Source of the DNA: Halotalea alkalilenta DSM 17697
Lineage (GTDB): Bacteria; Pseudomonadota; Gammaproteobacteria; Pseudomonadales; Halomonadaceae
Length of the DNA stretch: 64,000 nt
Reading direction: 5' to 3'
Assembly (NCBI RefSeq): GCF_000621205.1
Contig: NZ_KK211227.1
Location: 1-64,000 of the forward strand
Shown here piece by piece: positions 20,162 to 29,830 of this stretch (positions within the stretch are counted from its first letter, which is position 1; each line of letters begins with the position of its first letter). A model generated the notes under the pieces. That model did not search any database, was not told where the DNA came from, and saw only the letters and a program-made list of their open reading frames with translations. The position numbers were made by a program, and so were the translations under genes.

Positions 20162-21246
20162 CACCGTACATCCTCTGGATTGAACGTCAGGACAAAGCTA
20201 CGGAACTGCTGCTGCGCGGCACTGGGCAGCTGGCTCAATTCGCGGAAAGGTGCGGCACGTTGCACCGCTTGGATCGCCGAGTTGTCGAAAGACGCATTGC
20301 CGCTGCTGCTTTGCAAGGTAGCACCGACCAGCTCACCAGTGGCCGGCAACAGCCGCACTCGCACCGTGGCGACCAGGCCGGGGGGCGAACCGGCTGGTTT
20401 GATCCAGCTCTGCTCCACCGCGTGGCGAATGATGTTCATCATGCTGTTCGAGGCTTCGGCGGACTGTCGTGCGTTGGCGATCGACTGCTCCTCGCTGCCG
20501 ATCGCTTGGGCGAGATCGGACTCGCTCGCCGCGGCAGCGGCCTCGGCGAGACGACGCTGTTCGGCCCGTTCCCGTGCGGCTTTCTCGGCAGCAGCTTTCT
20601 CGGCGGCGGCTTTCTCGGCGGCGGCTTTCTCGGCGGCGGCCTTCTCGGCGGCGGCCTTCTCGGCAGCGGCTTTCTCGGCAGCGGCTTTCTCGGCGGCGGC
20701 TTTCTCGGCAGCGGCTTTCTCGGCAGCGGCTTTCTCGGCAGCGGCCTGCTCCGCCGCGGCTTGCTCTCGCGCCGCCTGCTCGCGTGCGGCGCGCTGGGCC
20801 TCAGCCTGCTGACGCTGAGCCTCCTCACGCTGCGCGGCTTGGGCCGCGGCTTCGGCTGCGGCCTGCTGACGCTCGGCTTCCTGCTGTCGCTCGGCGGCTG
20901 CGGCGGCGGCCTGTTCGGCGGCCTCTCGCTGAGCCTGCTCGGCGGCCTCGCGCTGGGCTTGCTCTTGCGCCGCCTGAGCCGCGGCCTGCTGCTGGGCTTC
21001 GCGCTGGACATCGTCTTGCTGTGGGGCACTCTGCCGGGGCGCGCCCTGCTGGGAATCTCTAAGCTGCTGGGCCTGGTCGGTCGCAGTCTCGGTCGAGATC
21101 AGCGTGGCATGGACGATGGAGCTCGACTGGTTCTCCGGGGTCGAGCTCGGCCAGCGGATCAAGAGTGCTGCGACCAAGCCGAGGTGCAGGAGCACGGCAA
21201 GGATCACAGGCAGCTTGAACTTGGCTTCTTGGGATTGCCTGGACAT
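20161..21246 (-). CDS. tolA: Cell envelope integrity protein TolA
   Basis: The protein has 361 residues: one N-terminal transmembrane helix ([19 protein letters not shown]), a long Ala/Gln/Glu/Arg helix containing eleven perfect AAAEK pentapeptides, and a C-terminal TonB-like domain ([20 protein letters not shown] ... [15 protein letters not shown]). TolA uses the proton-motive force gathered by TolQ-TolR to pull on TolB-Pal at the division site. The start at 21246 has GAGGAAG upstream and overlaps by one base (TGATG) the stop of a 23-codon frame that occupies the usual tolR position. Its energising partner tolR is missing from the cluster. Confidence 0.94.
   Translation of the reverse strand: MSRQSQEAKFKLPVILAVLLHLGLVAALLIRWPSSTPENQSSSIVHATLISTETATDQAQQLRDSQQGAPRQSAPQQDDVQREAQQQAAAQAAQEQAQREAAEQAQREAAEQAAAAAAERQQEAERQQAAAEAAAQAAQREEAQRQQAEAQRAAREQAAREQAAAEQAAAEKAAAEKAAAEKAAAEKAAAEKAAAEKAAAEKAAAEKAAAEKAAAEKAAAEKAARERAEQRRLAEAAAAASESDLAQAIGSEEQSIANARQSAEASNSMMNIIRHAVEQSWIKPAGSPPGLVATVRVRLLPATGELVGATLQSSSGNASFDNSAIQAVQRAAPFRELSQLPSAAQQQFRSFVLTFNPEDVR
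20581..20745 (-). repeat. In-frame 15-bp minisatellite in tolA (11 AAAEK units)
   Basis: Eleven 15-bp units, nearly identical at the DNA level (plus-strand core TTTCTCGGCGGCGGC with single-base changes), encode AAAEK repeated 11 times. The units sit in the helical stalk of TolA, where length changes in steps of five residues would be tolerated. Confidence 0.9.
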
Positions 21247-21317
21247 CAATTCTTCCTCGAGGTCGCTCGAACGACCGAACATGCTCGACGCCTGGTACCT
21301 GCGGCAGGTGCCATCAT
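21246..21317 (-). pseudogene. 23-codon frame at the tolR position, possible tolR remnant
   Basis: Between the tolQ stop and the tolA start there are only 73 bases, where a tolR of about 140-150 codons is expected. An ATG-ATG just after the tolQ stop opens a frame of 23 codons (MMAPAAGTRRRACSVVRATS, then RKN) whose TGA overlaps the tolA ATG (TGATG), as an intact coupled gene would. Its Arg-rich start resembles TolR N-termini, but the transmembrane helix with the essential Asp and the periplasmic domain are absent. The best reading is a large internal deletion, or a coupling peptide after relocation of tolR. Confidence 0.5.
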
Positions 21318-21319
21318 GA

Positions 21320-22045
21320 TCAAACCTTGGCGCTCGCGGCGCTGCGGGCTACCACGCTGCGATGAAGAATGGTGTGGAACTCCTCGGCGAAGTCGCGATA
21401 GGCCGCGATCAGCCGCTCGCTGGCCGAGGTGAAACGGTTGTAAGCGATCACCGCCGGGATCGCCGCGAACAGCCCCATTGCGGTGGCGATCAGCGCCTCG
21501 GCGATCCACGGTGCCACGGTGGCAAGGGTTGCTTGTTCGGCATCGGAGAGGGTCTGGAATGAGCCCATGATGCCCCATACCGTACCGAAGAGACCGATAT
21601 AGGGGCTCGATGAACTGATCGAGGCGAGGATGGGCAGGTGGTGAGTCAACCTCGCCTCCTCGCGTGAAAGCGCGACACGCATGGCGCGCTCGACTTCGAG
21701 CAACATCGAAGCCGCCTGCTTGGGAGTAGGCGGCGGCTGGTCCTCGCTGCCGCGCAGCCGGGCGCGAAGGCGATTGAACGCCTTGAATCCCGCCTGGAAC
21801 ACATGGGCCGCGCCCTCCGTCGCCTCCGGCTGCTCGCGATTCAGGTCGTTGAGGTCGATCCCCGACCAGAAGCGGGCCTCGAAGCCAGCGAAATCGCGCT
21901 CCGCCCGGCGCATGCTGATCGCGCGCTGAAAGATCAGCACCCACGACACCAGTGAAAACACCAGCAGCACCAGCATGACCAGCTTGACGACGAGGCTGGC
22001 ATTGGTCACCAGCGCGACGATCGACATCGAATCTTCCACGTCCAT
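21320..22045 (-). CDS. tolQ: Tol-Pal system proton channel subunit TolQ
   Basis: The protein has 241 residues (MotA/TolQ/ExbB family) with three transmembrane helices: LVMLVLLVFSLVSWVLIF near residues 20-40, then YIGLFGTVWGIMGSF and AEALIATAMGLFAAIPAVIA. The TolQ motif GLFGTVWGIM and the last-helix motif GLFAAIPAV are intact. TolQ pentamers surround a TolR dimer to form the proton-driven motor that acts on TolA. The start at 22045 (MDVEDSMSIV) fits family N-termini; the frame runs to 22090. It follows ybgC with a 76-base gap and precedes the tolR-like remnant. Confidence 0.95.
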   Translation of the reverse strand: MDVEDSMSIVALVTNASLVVKLVMLVLLVFSLVSWVLIFQRAISMRRAERDFAGFEARFWSGIDLNDLNREQPEATEGAAHVFQAGFKAFNRLRARLRGSEDQPPPTPKQAASMLLEVERAMRVALSREEARLTHHLPILASISSSSPYIGLFGTVWGIMGSFQTLSDAEQATLATVAPWIAEALIATAMGLFAAIPAVIAYNRFTSASERLIAAYRDFAEEFHTILHRSVVARSAASAKV

Positions 22046-22121
22046 CCTCTCAATCCACCGCGCGCGACATCCTTCGCGCACGCTCGTCACATTTCACCCT
22101 CGCGGCACGCCCGGACGGGCC

Positions 22122-22529
22122 TCAGCCGCAGGGCGCCTCTTCCAACAGCGCACGCAGCGACTCAGGCCAGCGAGTCGGCTTGAGCGTACGCACATCGATA
22201 CAGGCGATATCGACCTCAGCGACGCCAAGCAGTTCATCCACCCGACGAATGCGCTGGGTGAAAGTCAGGCTGCAGCGCCCGACCACACTCACCTCGACCC
22301 CGACATCGAGCTGGTCGTCGAGCCGGGCCGGACGCAGGTAGCGGCACTCCAGCCGCCGCACCACCAGCTGGAGCCCCTGCTGGAACAGCGCCTGCTGGGT
22401 GAAGCCATGCAGCCTCAGCCACTCGGTCCGCGCCCGCTCCATGAATTTCAGGTAGTTGGCATGGTAGACGATCGCACCGGCGTCGGTATCTTCGATGTAG
22501 ACCGTCACCGGCCAGGAAAACGCACTCAT
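22122..22529 (-). CDS. ybgC: Tol-Pal system-associated acyl-CoA thioesterase YbgC
   Basis: This 135-residue hotdog-fold thioesterase has the 4-hydroxybenzoyl-CoA-thioesterase-type start [20 protein letters not shown] with catalytic Asp, followed by [14 protein letters not shown]. YbgC hydrolyses acyl-CoA or acyl-ACP and associates with lipid enzymes near the inner membrane. It is the conserved first gene of the tol cluster. Its start overlaps the ruvB stop by 4 bases, so the ruv and tol genes appear to be transcriptionally joined. Confidence 0.95.
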   Translation of the reverse strand: MSAFSWPVTVYIEDTDAGAIVYHANYLKFMERARTEWLRLHGFTQQALFQQGLQLVVRRLECRYLRPARLDDQLDVGVEVSVVGRCSLTFTQRIRRVDELLGVAEVDIACIDVRTLKPTRWPESLRALLEEAPCG

Positions 22530-23560
22530 GCCGTCCCACCATCACTAGATGCGCCCTGGTCATCGGGCTCGATACCGAAGTGACGATAGGCGCCTCGAGT
22601 CACCATCCGCCCTCGGGCGGTACGAAGCATGAAGCCCTGTTGAATCAGGTAAGGCTCGAGCACATCCTCGATCGTGTCGCGCTCCTCGCCGATCGCCGCG
22701 GCCAGGCTGTCCACTCCCACCGGGCCGCCGTCGAATTTCTCGATCATCATCAGCAGCAAGCGGCGATCCATATGGTCCAGACCATGCTGGTCGACATGCA
22801 GCATGTCGAGCGCGCGCGAAGCGATGGCGAGATCGATGCGTCCATTCCCCTTGACCTGGGCGTAGTCGCGCACCCGACGCAGCAGCCGGTTGGCGATTCG
22901 CGGGGTGCCGCGGGAGCGACGAGCGATCTCGAGCGCCCCTTCGGGGTCGGCTTCCAGACCCAGCAACCGGGCCGATCGCGCAACGATCGAGGTGAGATCT
23001 TCGACACCGTAGAATTCGAGCCGCTGGACGATACCGAAGCGATCGCGCAGCGGCGAGGTCAAGAGTCCCGCCCGCGTGGTGGCGCCCACCAGGGTGAAGC
23101 GCGGCAGGTCCAGCTTGATCGAGCGCGCGGCGGGCCCTTCGCCGATCATGATGTCGAGCTGGAAGTCCTCCATCGCCGGATAGAGCACCTCTTCGACGGT
23201 CGATGAGAGACGGTGGATCTCGTCGATGAACAGTACGTCGCCGGGCTCGAGGCTGGTGAGCATCGCGGCGAGATCGCCCGGTCGCTCGAGCACCGGGCCG
23301 GAGGTCGACTTGATGTCGACCTCCATCTCGGCGGCGATGATGTTGGCCAGCGTGGTCTTGCCGAGCCCGGGCGGGCCGAAGACCAAGGTGTGATCGAGGC
23401 TTTCGCCGCGTCCGCGGGCGGCGTCGACGAAGATCCCCAGCTGCTCGCGCACCGCGGGTTGGCCGATGTAGTCGGCCAGCCTGCGCGGGCGGATCGCATA
23501 GTCGACGCGCGGCTCGCGCCCTTGCGCTTCGGCCGAGATCAGACGATCGGGCTCGATCAT
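22526..23560 (-). CDS. ruvB: Holliday junction branch migration helicase RuvB
   Basis: This 344-residue AAA+ motor drives branch migration with RuvA. It has Walker [12 protein letters not shown], Walker [10 protein letters not shown], sensor 1 LVGATTRAG, the Arg-finger region SPLRDRFGI, and a C-terminal winged helix ([17 protein letters not shown]). The N-terminal [12 protein letters not shown] is typical. Length is standard. It overlaps ruvA and ybgC by 4 bases each, giving tight translational coupling through ruvA-ruvB-ybgC. Confidence 0.97.
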   Translation of the reverse strand: MIEPDRLISAEAQGREPRVDYAIRPRRLADYIGQPAVREQLGIFVDAARGRGESLDHTLVFGPPGLGKTTLANIIAAEMEVDIKSTSGPVLERPGDLAAMLTSLEPGDVLFIDEIHRLSSTVEEVLYPAMEDFQLDIMIGEGPAARSIKLDLPRFTLVGATTRAGLLTSPLRDRFGIVQRLEFYGVEDLTSIVARSARLLGLEADPEGALEIARRSRGTPRIANRLLRRVRDYAQVKGNGRIDLAIASRALDMLHVDQHGLDHMDRRLLLMMIEKFDGGPVGVDSLAAAIGEERDTIEDVLEPYLIQQGFMLRTARGRMVTRGAYRHFGIEPDDQGASSDGGTA

Positions 23561-24219
23561 CGACGTGCCTCGGTGCGACCGTTACCCATCCGCTGGGCCA
23601 AAGCGCTCTTGATCAACGCTTCGGTCGAAAGCGAATGGTCGAGCTCGGCGAGCATCCTGGTCGCCTCGACCGGCTTGTAGCCGAGCGCGATCAATGCCGC
23701 CTCGGCGTCGGCGTAGTTGTCACGGGCCCCAACGCCATGGGGCTCGGAAGCCTCGCCGTCGAGCAACCGCTCGAGCGCGCCGAGATCTGGCTGCGCCTCG
23801 CGGGTGAGCTCGGGCCAGCGGGTCAATCGATCGCGCATCTCGACGATCAGCCGCTCGGCGGTCTTCTTGCCGACCCCCGGCAGCCGCGTCAGGGCCCGGG
23901 CATCCTCGTCCATCAGACAGCGCACGAACTGACCTCGCTCCATGCCGGAGAGAATCGCCAGCGCCATGCGTGGGCCGACCCCGGCGATGCGGATCAGCTC
24001 GCGGAACATCCGCCGCTCGAGTTCGTCGCGAAAGCCATAGAGCAGATGAGCGTCCTCACGGACGATCAGGTGGGTATAAAGGCGTGCCTGTTCGCCTAGC
24101 GCCGGCAGCGAGAGGATGGTGTTCATCGAGGCCTCGAGCTCGTAGCCCACCCCGCCCACGTCGATCACGACCCAGGGAGGCTGCTTTTCGATCAAAATGC
24201 CGTGAAGCCGTCCTATCAT
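23557..24219 (-). CDS. ruvA: Holliday junction branch migration complex subunit RuvA
   Basis: The protein has 220 residues: an OB-fold start ([20 protein letters not shown]), the helix-hairpin-helix motifs [19 protein letters not shown] and [19 protein letters not shown], and a C-terminal domain III that contacts RuvB ([20 protein letters not shown]). The ATG at 24219 follows a GAGGGATGG ribosome-binding site; the frame extends to 24237 without advantage. Slightly longer than E. coli RuvA (203) because of the linker. It is coupled to ruvB. Confidence 0.96.
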   Translation of the reverse strand: MIGRLHGILIEKQPPWVVIDVGGVGYELEASMNTILSLPALGEQARLYTHLIVREDAHLLYGFRDELERRMFRELIRIAGVGPRMALAILSGMERGQFVRCLMDEDARALTRLPGVGKKTAERLIVEMRDRLTRWPELTREAQPDLGALERLLDGEASEPHGVGARDNYADAEAALIALGYKPVEATRMLAELDHSLSTEALIKSALAQRMGNGRTEARR

Positions 24220-24334
24220 CCATCCCTCGAGGTACACCGGTTCGCGGTCGCGCTGGCGCGCGCCGCGAGTGATAAGAAATTCCGCTGAGTCATCATATCA
24301 GGCAGGAACCGAGAGGCCAGGGTCCGATATCGCG

Positions 24335-24874
24335 CTATCCAGGACGAAAGGCTCGCCAGCCGCGCCCCACCCGCCTGCGCGTGACCGAGGCTTCGGCGCG
24401 TTTTATCAGTCCTCGGCGGCTATAGCAATGGGTCAGCGCAATAGCGAGGGCGTCCGCCGCATCGGGCTGAGGCAGGCCATCGAGATGCAGCGTCGAGGCC
24501 ACCATGCGCTGTACCGCCGCCTTGTCGGCGCCGCCGTGGCCGGTAACGGTCTGCTTCACCAGGGTAGCAGCGTACTCGAACACCGGCAGGCCATGATTGG
24601 CGGCGCAGACGATCGCGCTGCCGCGTGCCTGGCCGAGCTTGAGCGCGGAGTCGGCGTTCTTGGCGACGAAGACCCGCTCGATGGCGAATTCCGCCGGGCG
24701 ATGAAGCGCGATCAGCTCGCCGACGCCCGCGTAGACCTGGGCAAGCCGCTGGGCGAGCTGATCGGCATCGATACGAATGAAGCCGCTGGCGACGTAGCGC
24801 GGTGCGCCGGCGCCGGCATCGATCACGCCGAACCCGGTGCGCCGCGACCCCGGGTCGATGCCGAGCAGGATCAC
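24335..24874 (-). CDS. ruvC: Crossover junction endodeoxyribonuclease RuvC
   Basis: This 179-residue RNase-H-fold resolvase cuts Holliday junctions symmetrically. The acidic residues are present: Asp in [13 protein letters not shown], Glu in [11 protein letters not shown], and the C-terminal pair in [13 protein letters not shown]. The last 20 residues are basic. It overlaps yebC by 4 bases upstream and is separated from ruvA by 115 bases, the same yebC-ruvC-ruvA-ruvB order as in E. coli. Confidence 0.96.
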   Translation of the reverse strand: MILLGIDPGSRRTGFGVIDAGAGAPRYVASGFIRIDADQLAQRLAQVYAGVGELIALHRPAEFAIERVFVAKNADSALKLGQARGSAIVCAANHGLPVFEYAATLVKQTVTGHGGADKAAVQRMVASTLHLDGLPQPDAADALAIALTHCYSRRGLIKRAEASVTRRRVGRGWRAFRPG

Positions 24875-25620
24875 TCGAGGGCCTCGAGCACAGCGTCGCT
24901 GAAATCGGCGTTGGTGTAGACGTTCTGAACGTCGTCGAGCTCCTCGAGCATGTCGATCAGCTTGATCACCCGCCGGCCCAGCTCCGGATCGTCGATGGTG
25001 GTGTAGATGTCGGGAAACATCCCCACCTCGCTGCTTTCGGGAACGAGCCCTGCCTCGACCAGCGCATCCTTGACCGCACCGAAGGCCGCAGGCGTCGTGA
25101 CCACCAGCAGCGTGCCATCCTCCTGCTCGACCACGTCGTCGGCACCCGCCTCCAGCGCGGTCTCGATCACCGCCTCCTCGTCACTGCCAGCGGCGAAGAC
25201 GAGCTGTCCACGCTGGTTGAAGAGGAAAGCGACCGATCCGGAAGTGCCGAGATTGCCGCCTTGCTTGGTGAACGCGTGGCGCACGTCGGACGCGGTGCGA
25301 TTGCGATTGTCGGTCATGCACTCGACCATCACCGCCACCCCTTCGGGGCCGTAGCCCTCATAGACCAGTTCTTCCATCTGGTCACTGTCGCCGTCGCCTA
25401 CGCCACGGTCGATCGCCCGCTGCACGGTGTCCTTCGCCATGTTGCTGCCCAGCGCCTTGTCCATCGCGATACGCAGCCTGGGATTGGCGCCTGGATCACT
25501 ACCGCCCTGGCGGGCGGCGACGGTGAGCTCGCGAATCAGCTTGGTGAAGATCTTGCCACGCTTGGCGTCCTGCGCCGCCTTGCGGTGCTTGGTGTTAGCC
25601 CATTTGCTATGGCCAGCCAC
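24871..25620 (-). CDS. yebC: YebC/PmpR family protein
   Basis: The protein has 249 residues with the conserved start [20 protein letters not shown] and the family segments [16 protein letters not shown] and AGADDVVEQ. The family includes DNA-binding regulators (PmpR in P. aeruginosa), and recent work links YebC to translation of difficult (poly-proline) sequences. Acidic C-terminus and length are normal. It is coupled to ruvC and lies 85 bases after aspS. Confidence 0.94.
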   Translation of the reverse strand: MAGHSKWANTKHRKAAQDAKRGKIFTKLIRELTVAARQGGSDPGANPRLRIAMDKALGSNMAKDTVQRAIDRGVGDGDSDQMEELVYEGYGPEGVAVMVECMTDNRNRTASDVRHAFTKQGGNLGTSGSVAFLFNQRGQLVFAAGSDEEAVIETALEAGADDVVEQEDGTLLVVTTPAAFGAVKDALVEAGLVPESSEVGMFPDIYTTIDDPELGRRVIKLIDMLEELDDVQNVYTNADFSDAVLEALE

Positions 25621-25705
25621 TGACGACCCCCGCTCGCGTCGCGCGCGAACCTTCGATTACCGCATGAATTGCCGCCGGACCCGGCAGGCGCCGGGCCCGG
25701 GCACA

Positions 25706-27472
25706 TCACTCGCCGTTCTTCTGGCGAAGACGCAGGCCCAGCTCCTTCAACTGCTGGGCACTGACTTCCCCCGGCGCCTCGGTGAGCAAGCAGGCCGCGC
25801 TCTGGGTCTTGGGGAACGCGATCACGTCACGGATCGTGCGCGCACCGACCATCAGCATCACCAGGCGGTCGAGGCCGAAGGCCAAGCCACCGTGGGGCGG
25901 CGCACCGAACTGCAGCGCGTCGAGCAGGAAGCCGAACTTCTCGCTGGCCTCCTGTTCAGCGATCCCGAGCACCTCGAATACCGCTTTCTGCATCTGCTGG
26001 TCGTGGATACGAATCGACCCACCGCCCAGCTCGGTACCGTTGAGCACCATGTCGTAGGCGCGCGACAAAGCGCTGGCGGGATCGGCCTTGAGCGCCTCAG
26101 GGCTGCAAGAGGGCGCGGTGAACGGATGGTGGCAGGCGGAGAGCCGGCCGGCGTCGTCGACTTCGAACACCGGGAAGTCGACCACCCAGAGTGGCGCCCA
26201 GCGCTGGGTGTAGAGGTTCAGGTCCTCGCCGAGCTTGACCCGCAGCGCACCGATCGCATCGTTGACGATACGGGTCTTGTCGGCGCCGAAGAAGACGATG
26301 TCGCCGTCCTTGGCCCCGACCCGGTCGAGCAGCTCCTCGATCACGTTCTCCATGAACTTGACGATCGGCGACTGCAGCCCCTCGAGCCCCTTGGCGCGCT
26401 CGTTGACCTTGATCCAGGCCAGGCCCTTGGCGCCGTAGACGCCGACGAAGCGGGTATAGTCGTCGATCTGCTTGCGCGAAAGCGCAGCACCGCCCTCGAC
26501 CTTGAGTGCGGCGACGCGGCCGTCGGCGGCGTTGGCCGGTGCCGAGAAGACCTTGAAATCGACGTTCGCCATCAAATCCGAGACGTCGACCAGTTCGAGC
26601 GGAATGCGCAGATCCGGCTTGTCCGAGCCGAAGCGATGCATCGCCTCGGAATAGGGCATCCTCGGGAACTCGGGCAGCTCGACCTCGAGCACGTCGCGGA
26701 ACAGTCCACGCACCATCGCCTCGGTGATCGACATGATGTCGTTCTCTTCGACGAACGAGGCCTCGATGTCGATCTGGGTGAACTCGGGCTGGCGGTCGGC
26801 GCGCAGGTCTTCGTCACGGAAGCACTTGGCGATCTGGTAGTAGCGATCGAGCCCGGCGACCATCAGCAGCTGTTTGAACAGCTGCGGCGACTGCGGCAGG
26901 GCGAAGAAGTGCCCCGGATGGGTGCGGCTCGGCACCAGATAGTCGCGCGCGCCCTCGGGCGTGGCCCGGGTGAGGATCGGCGTCTCGATGTCGAGGAAGC
27001 CGTGCTCCTCGAGATAGGCGCGCACGCTGTGGGTGATCCTGGAGCGCAGCCTCAGCCGCTCGACCATCTCGGGACGGCGCAGGTCAACGTAGCGGTACTT
27101 GAGCCGCACCTCCTCGCCGACCTTGCCATGCTCGTCGAGCTGGAACGGCGGGGTCTGCGCGGAGTTGAGCAGCTCGACCCGGTTCGCCAGCACCTCGATC
27201 ATGCCGGTCGGCATATCGGCGTTCTGGGTACCCTCGGGGCGCAGCCGGACTCGACCTTCGATCTTCAGCACATATTCGCTGCGCGCACGGTCGGCGCTGG
27301 CGAAGGCTTCGGGCGTATCGGGATCGACCACGATCTGGGCGATGCCGTCGCGATCGCGCAGATCGAGGAAAATGACGCCGCCGTGGTCGCGGCGGCGGTG
27401 GACCCACCCACAGAGGGTGACGTGCTGCTCGACCAGGCTCTCGTTCAGCTGGCCGCAATAATGGCTGCGCAT
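25706..27472 (-). CDS. aspS: Aspartate--tRNA ligase, probably non-discriminating (Asp/Asn)
   Basis: The protein has 588 residues: an N-terminal OB-fold ([20 protein letters not shown]), the class II catalytic core with motif 2 [16 protein letters not shown], the GAD insertion domain, and motif 3 [13 protein letters not shown]. The DHGG segment near residue 30 carries a His-Gly that in P. aeruginosa AspRS is associated with relaxed tRNA choice (E. coli has Leu there), so this enzyme may also charge tRNA-Asn for amidation by GatCAB. That is an inference. The ATG at 27472 has GGGA about 7 bases upstream. It is probably the first large gene of the yebC-ruv-tol block. Confidence 0.96.
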   Translation of the reverse strand: MRSHYCGQLNESLVEQHVTLCGWVHRRRDHGGVIFLDLRDRDGIAQIVVDPDTPEAFASADRARSEYVLKIEGRVRLRPEGTQNADMPTGMIEVLANRVELLNSAQTPPFQLDEHGKVGEEVRLKYRYVDLRRPEMVERLRLRSRITHSVRAYLEEHGFLDIETPILTRATPEGARDYLVPSRTHPGHFFALPQSPQLFKQLLMVAGLDRYYQIAKCFRDEDLRADRQPEFTQIDIEASFVEENDIMSITEAMVRGLFRDVLEVELPEFPRMPYSEAMHRFGSDKPDLRIPLELVDVSDLMANVDFKVFSAPANAADGRVAALKVEGGAALSRKQIDDYTRFVGVYGAKGLAWIKVNERAKGLEGLQSPIVKFMENVIEELLDRVGAKDGDIVFFGADKTRIVNDAIGALRVKLGEDLNLYTQRWAPLWVVDFPVFEVDDAGRLSACHHPFTAPSCSPEALKADPASALSRAYDMVLNGTELGGGSIRIHDQQMQKAVFEVLGIAEQEASEKFGFLLDALQFGAPPHGGLAFGLDRLVMLMVGARTIRDVIAFPKTQSAACLLTEAPGEVSAQQLKELGLRLRQKNGE

Positions 27473-27541
27473 TTCAGTTCCCATTGCGTGATACGTGTCT
27501 TTCGCGCCCCGCCGGCGGCGGCGGGGCGTCGGGGGTAGCGC

Positions 27542-27796
27542 TCAACCGTCCGCGCCGCCCTTGCTCGGCGGCGCACTGCCGGCACCGGCATCGCCGGCGA
27601 GATTGCGCTTGGAGGAGGACTTGAAGTCCGTCTCGTACCAACCACCGCCCGCGAGTCGGAATCCCGCCGCGGAAACCACGCGTTCGAGACTCTCCGCCTT
27701 GCAGGCAGGGCACAGGGTCAGCGGCTGGGCGCTCATGCGCTGCAGCTTTTCGAGGTGATGGCCGCACGCGCGGCATTGATATTCATAGATCGGCAT
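27542..27796 (-). CDS. FmdB-family zinc ribbon protein
   Basis: An 84-residue small protein with the FmdB/CxxC_CxxC_SSSS signature: MPIYEYQCRACGHHLEKLQR, CPACKAESLERVVS, and the segment GFRLAGGGWYETDFKSS. The two CxxC pairs should bind one zinc. Function is not established; the family is often found upstream of aspS, as here (69-base gap, same strand). The C-terminus is a Gly/Ala/Ser tail. Confidence 0.9.
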   Translation of the reverse strand: MPIYEYQCRACGHHLEKLQRMSAQPLTLCPACKAESLERVVSAAGFRLAGGGWYETDFKSSSKRNLAGDAGAGSAPPSKGGADG

Positions 27797-27937
27797 GATC
27801 GTTCCACCTGATGCACCTCGCCGGCGACGCTCGCGCCACGAGGATGAATGAATGCATTACGGGTTGCACACATTGAGCACGCCATTATAGCGTGCAGCGA
27901 CGGCCAACGGGCAAGATCAAGCGGAGGAGCGCGGCTG

Positions 27938-28870
27938 ATGCGTGCAGTACTACTGGATGCCACCACCCTGGGCATGGACATCGATCTCGAGCCGCTGCGC
28001 GAATGCGTCGACACCCTCGAAGTCCACCCGACCAGCACCCCTGACCAAGTCGCCGAGCGGCTGCGCGGTGCGCGCATCGCGCTGACCAACAAGGCACCGA
28101 TCGACCAGCGGGCGATCGAGGCCACCCCGGAACTCGAGCTGATCTGCGTACTCGCCACCGGCACCAACAACATCGACCTGGACGCTGCGCGGCGCGCGGG
28201 AATAGAAGTACGTAACGTCAGCGCCTATGGCACCGCCAGCGTCGCCCAGCACACCATGGCGCTGATCCTCGGCCTCGCTACCCAGCTCAATCTGGTGCAG
28301 CGCGACCTGGCCCTCGGCGCCTGGCAGCGCAGCCCGCACTTCTCGCTGTTCGATCGCCCGATCGTCCAGCTCGCCGGCAAGCGCCTGACCATCGTTGGTC
28401 AAGGCGAACTGGGCAGCGAAGTGGCACGCCTCGCGCAGGCATTCGGCATGCACGTGACCTTCGCCGCGCGCCCCGGCAACGCAAGCGATCCCCGCCCCAC
28501 GCTCGACACCTTGCTGCCGGAAAGCGACGTGGTCAGCCTGCACTGCCCGCTCAACGACCAGACCCGCGGGCTGATCGATACCCATCGCTTGGCCCTGCTC
28601 AAGCCCGGCGCGCTACTGATCAACTGTGCCCGGGGTGGCGTAATCGACGAGCTCGCCGCGCTCGAGGCCCTGCGACGCGGCACCCTGGGGGGATTGGCGG
28701 TCGACACCCTGCCCGAGGAGCCACCGCGCGCGGGCCATGCCCTGCTCGATGCGCTGAGCGAGGAGCTCAACCTGCTGGTCACCCCTCACAGCGCCTGGGC
28801 GGCGCCGGAGGCAAGGGCACGGATCGTCGAGCTCACCGCCGACAACATCCGCACCCACTTCGCGCGCTGA
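27938..28870 (+). CDS. D-2-hydroxyacid dehydrogenase (glycerate dehydrogenase-like)
   Basis: This 310-residue NAD-dependent enzyme has the nucleotide site VGQGELGSEVARLAQAFGMH and the catalytic Arg-Glu-His set in NCARGGVIDE, VDTLPEEPPR and TPHSAWAAPEAR. GTNNIDLDAARRAGIEV and SVAQHTMALIL are also typical. It most resembles HprA-type hydroxypyruvate/glycerate dehydrogenases, but substrate cannot be fixed by sight. GGAGGAG 8 bases before the ATG at 27938 fixes the start. It is convergent with corA with a 9-base gap. Confidence 0.88.
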   Translation: MRAVLLDATTLGMDIDLEPLRECVDTLEVHPTSTPDQVAERLRGARIALTNKAPIDQRAIEATPELELICVLATGTNNIDLDAARRAGIEVRNVSAYGTASVAQHTMALILGLATQLNLVQRDLALGAWQRSPHFSLFDRPIVQLAGKRLTIVGQGELGSEVARLAQAFGMHVTFAARPGNASDPRPTLDTLLPESDVVSLHCPLNDQTRGLIDTHRLALLKPGALLINCARGGVIDELAALEALRRGTLGGLAVDTLPEEPPRAGHALLDALSEELNLLVTPHSAWAAPEARARIVELTADNIRTHFAR

Positions 28871-28879
28871 GCGCCTGCG

Positions 28880-29830
28880 CTACAGCCAGCGCCGCCAACG
28901 GAAGAACAGGTAGGTGCCGAGCGCCGAGCAGATCATCAACAGCATCGCCAACAGATAGCCATACCGATAGTGCAGCTCCGGCATCACGTCGAAGTTCATG
29001 CCGTAGATGCTCGCGATCAGCGTCGGCGGCAGGAACACCACCGCGGCGACCGAGAAGATCTTGATGATCTTGCTCTGGGCCACGTTGGTGAAGCCGATCG
29101 CCGCATCGAGCAGGAAGTTGATCTTCTCGAAGATGAAGGTGGTATGGGGGTTGAGCGAATCGATGTCGCGCAGGATCTCGTTGACGTCGTCGCCGTGGCC
29201 ATGGACGTCTAGCTGCATCGGCAGGTGGCGGGCGAGGTTGCGCAGCGAACGCTGGGTGTCGAGCAGCGAGAGCCGCACCACGTCGTTGTGGTTCTCCTGC
29301 TGGAGGATGTCGCGCAAGGTATCCTCCAGCGCATCCGGCTCCATCGCCTGGCGGCCAAGCCGCTCGAGTTCGCCATAGATGTGCTCGATCTGGTCGGCCA
29401 GCACCTCGACTTTCATCTCGAGCAGCGCGATCAGGATCTCCGCCGGCGTCTGCGGGCGAATGCGCTGGTGGCGCAGGTAGCCACGAAACAGGCGCAGGAT
29501 GCCGATCTCCTCGTCGCGCAGGCTCATCAGATAGCGCTCACCGAGGTGGAAGGAGACGTTCAGCCCCTTCGCTTCGCGCTTCTGGCGGAAAGGGAACAGC
29601 GAGGTCAGCCGGATGCCCTCTCCATCGATCTGGAAGCGAGAGGAGTATTCGAGTTCGTCGAGCTCATCGACGGTCGGCAGCTCGCCATCGTAGAGCGACT
29701 GCACCCAGGCGTACTCCTCGTCGCTCGGATCACAAACGTCTACCCAAAGACAGTTGTCCGGCAGGGGGCCCGGCGCGACTTCCTCGTCGACCGTCAGCCC
29801 CTCGCCGGTCAGGGTGAACAGTGTGATCAT
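28880..29830 (-). CDS. corA: CorA-family magnesium/cobalt transporter
   Basis: The protein has 316 residues: a large cytoplasmic N-terminal domain, a long stalk helix, and two C-terminal transmembrane helices with the signature YGMNF (GMN) between them, followed by a basic tail (FFRWRRWL). CorA forms a pentameric Mg2+ channel in the inner membrane, gated by intracellular Mg2+. The ATG at 29830 has AAGGAG 7-8 bases upstream; the frame continues to 29950 without support. It is divergent from mgtE, so two unrelated Mg2+ uptake systems share one intergenic region. Confidence 0.95.
   Translation of the reverse strand: MITLFTLTGEGLTVDEEVAPGPLPDNCLWVDVCDPSDEEYAWVQSLYDGELPTVDELDELEYSSRFQIDGEGIRLTSLFPFRQKREAKGLNVSFHLGERYLMSLRDEEIGILRLFRGYLRHQRIRPQTPAEILIALLEMKVEVLADQIEHIYGELERLGRQAMEPDALEDTLRDILQQENHNDVVRLSLLDTQRSLRNLARHLPMQLDVHGHGDDVNEILRDIDSLNPHTTFIFEKINFLLDAAIGFTNVAQSKIIKIFSVAAVVFLPPTLIASIYGMNFDVMPELHYRYGYLLAMLLMICSALGTYLFFRWRRWL

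Noticed and set aside
20581-20745. Tandem repeats that could be taken for a CRISPR array
   Set aside because: The 15-bp units have no spacers and encode the AAAEK repeats of TolA in frame.
25427-27538. A 703-codon plus-strand open frame opposite aspS
   Set aside because: Antisense shadow of aspS; stop-poor only because of high GC at third codon positions.
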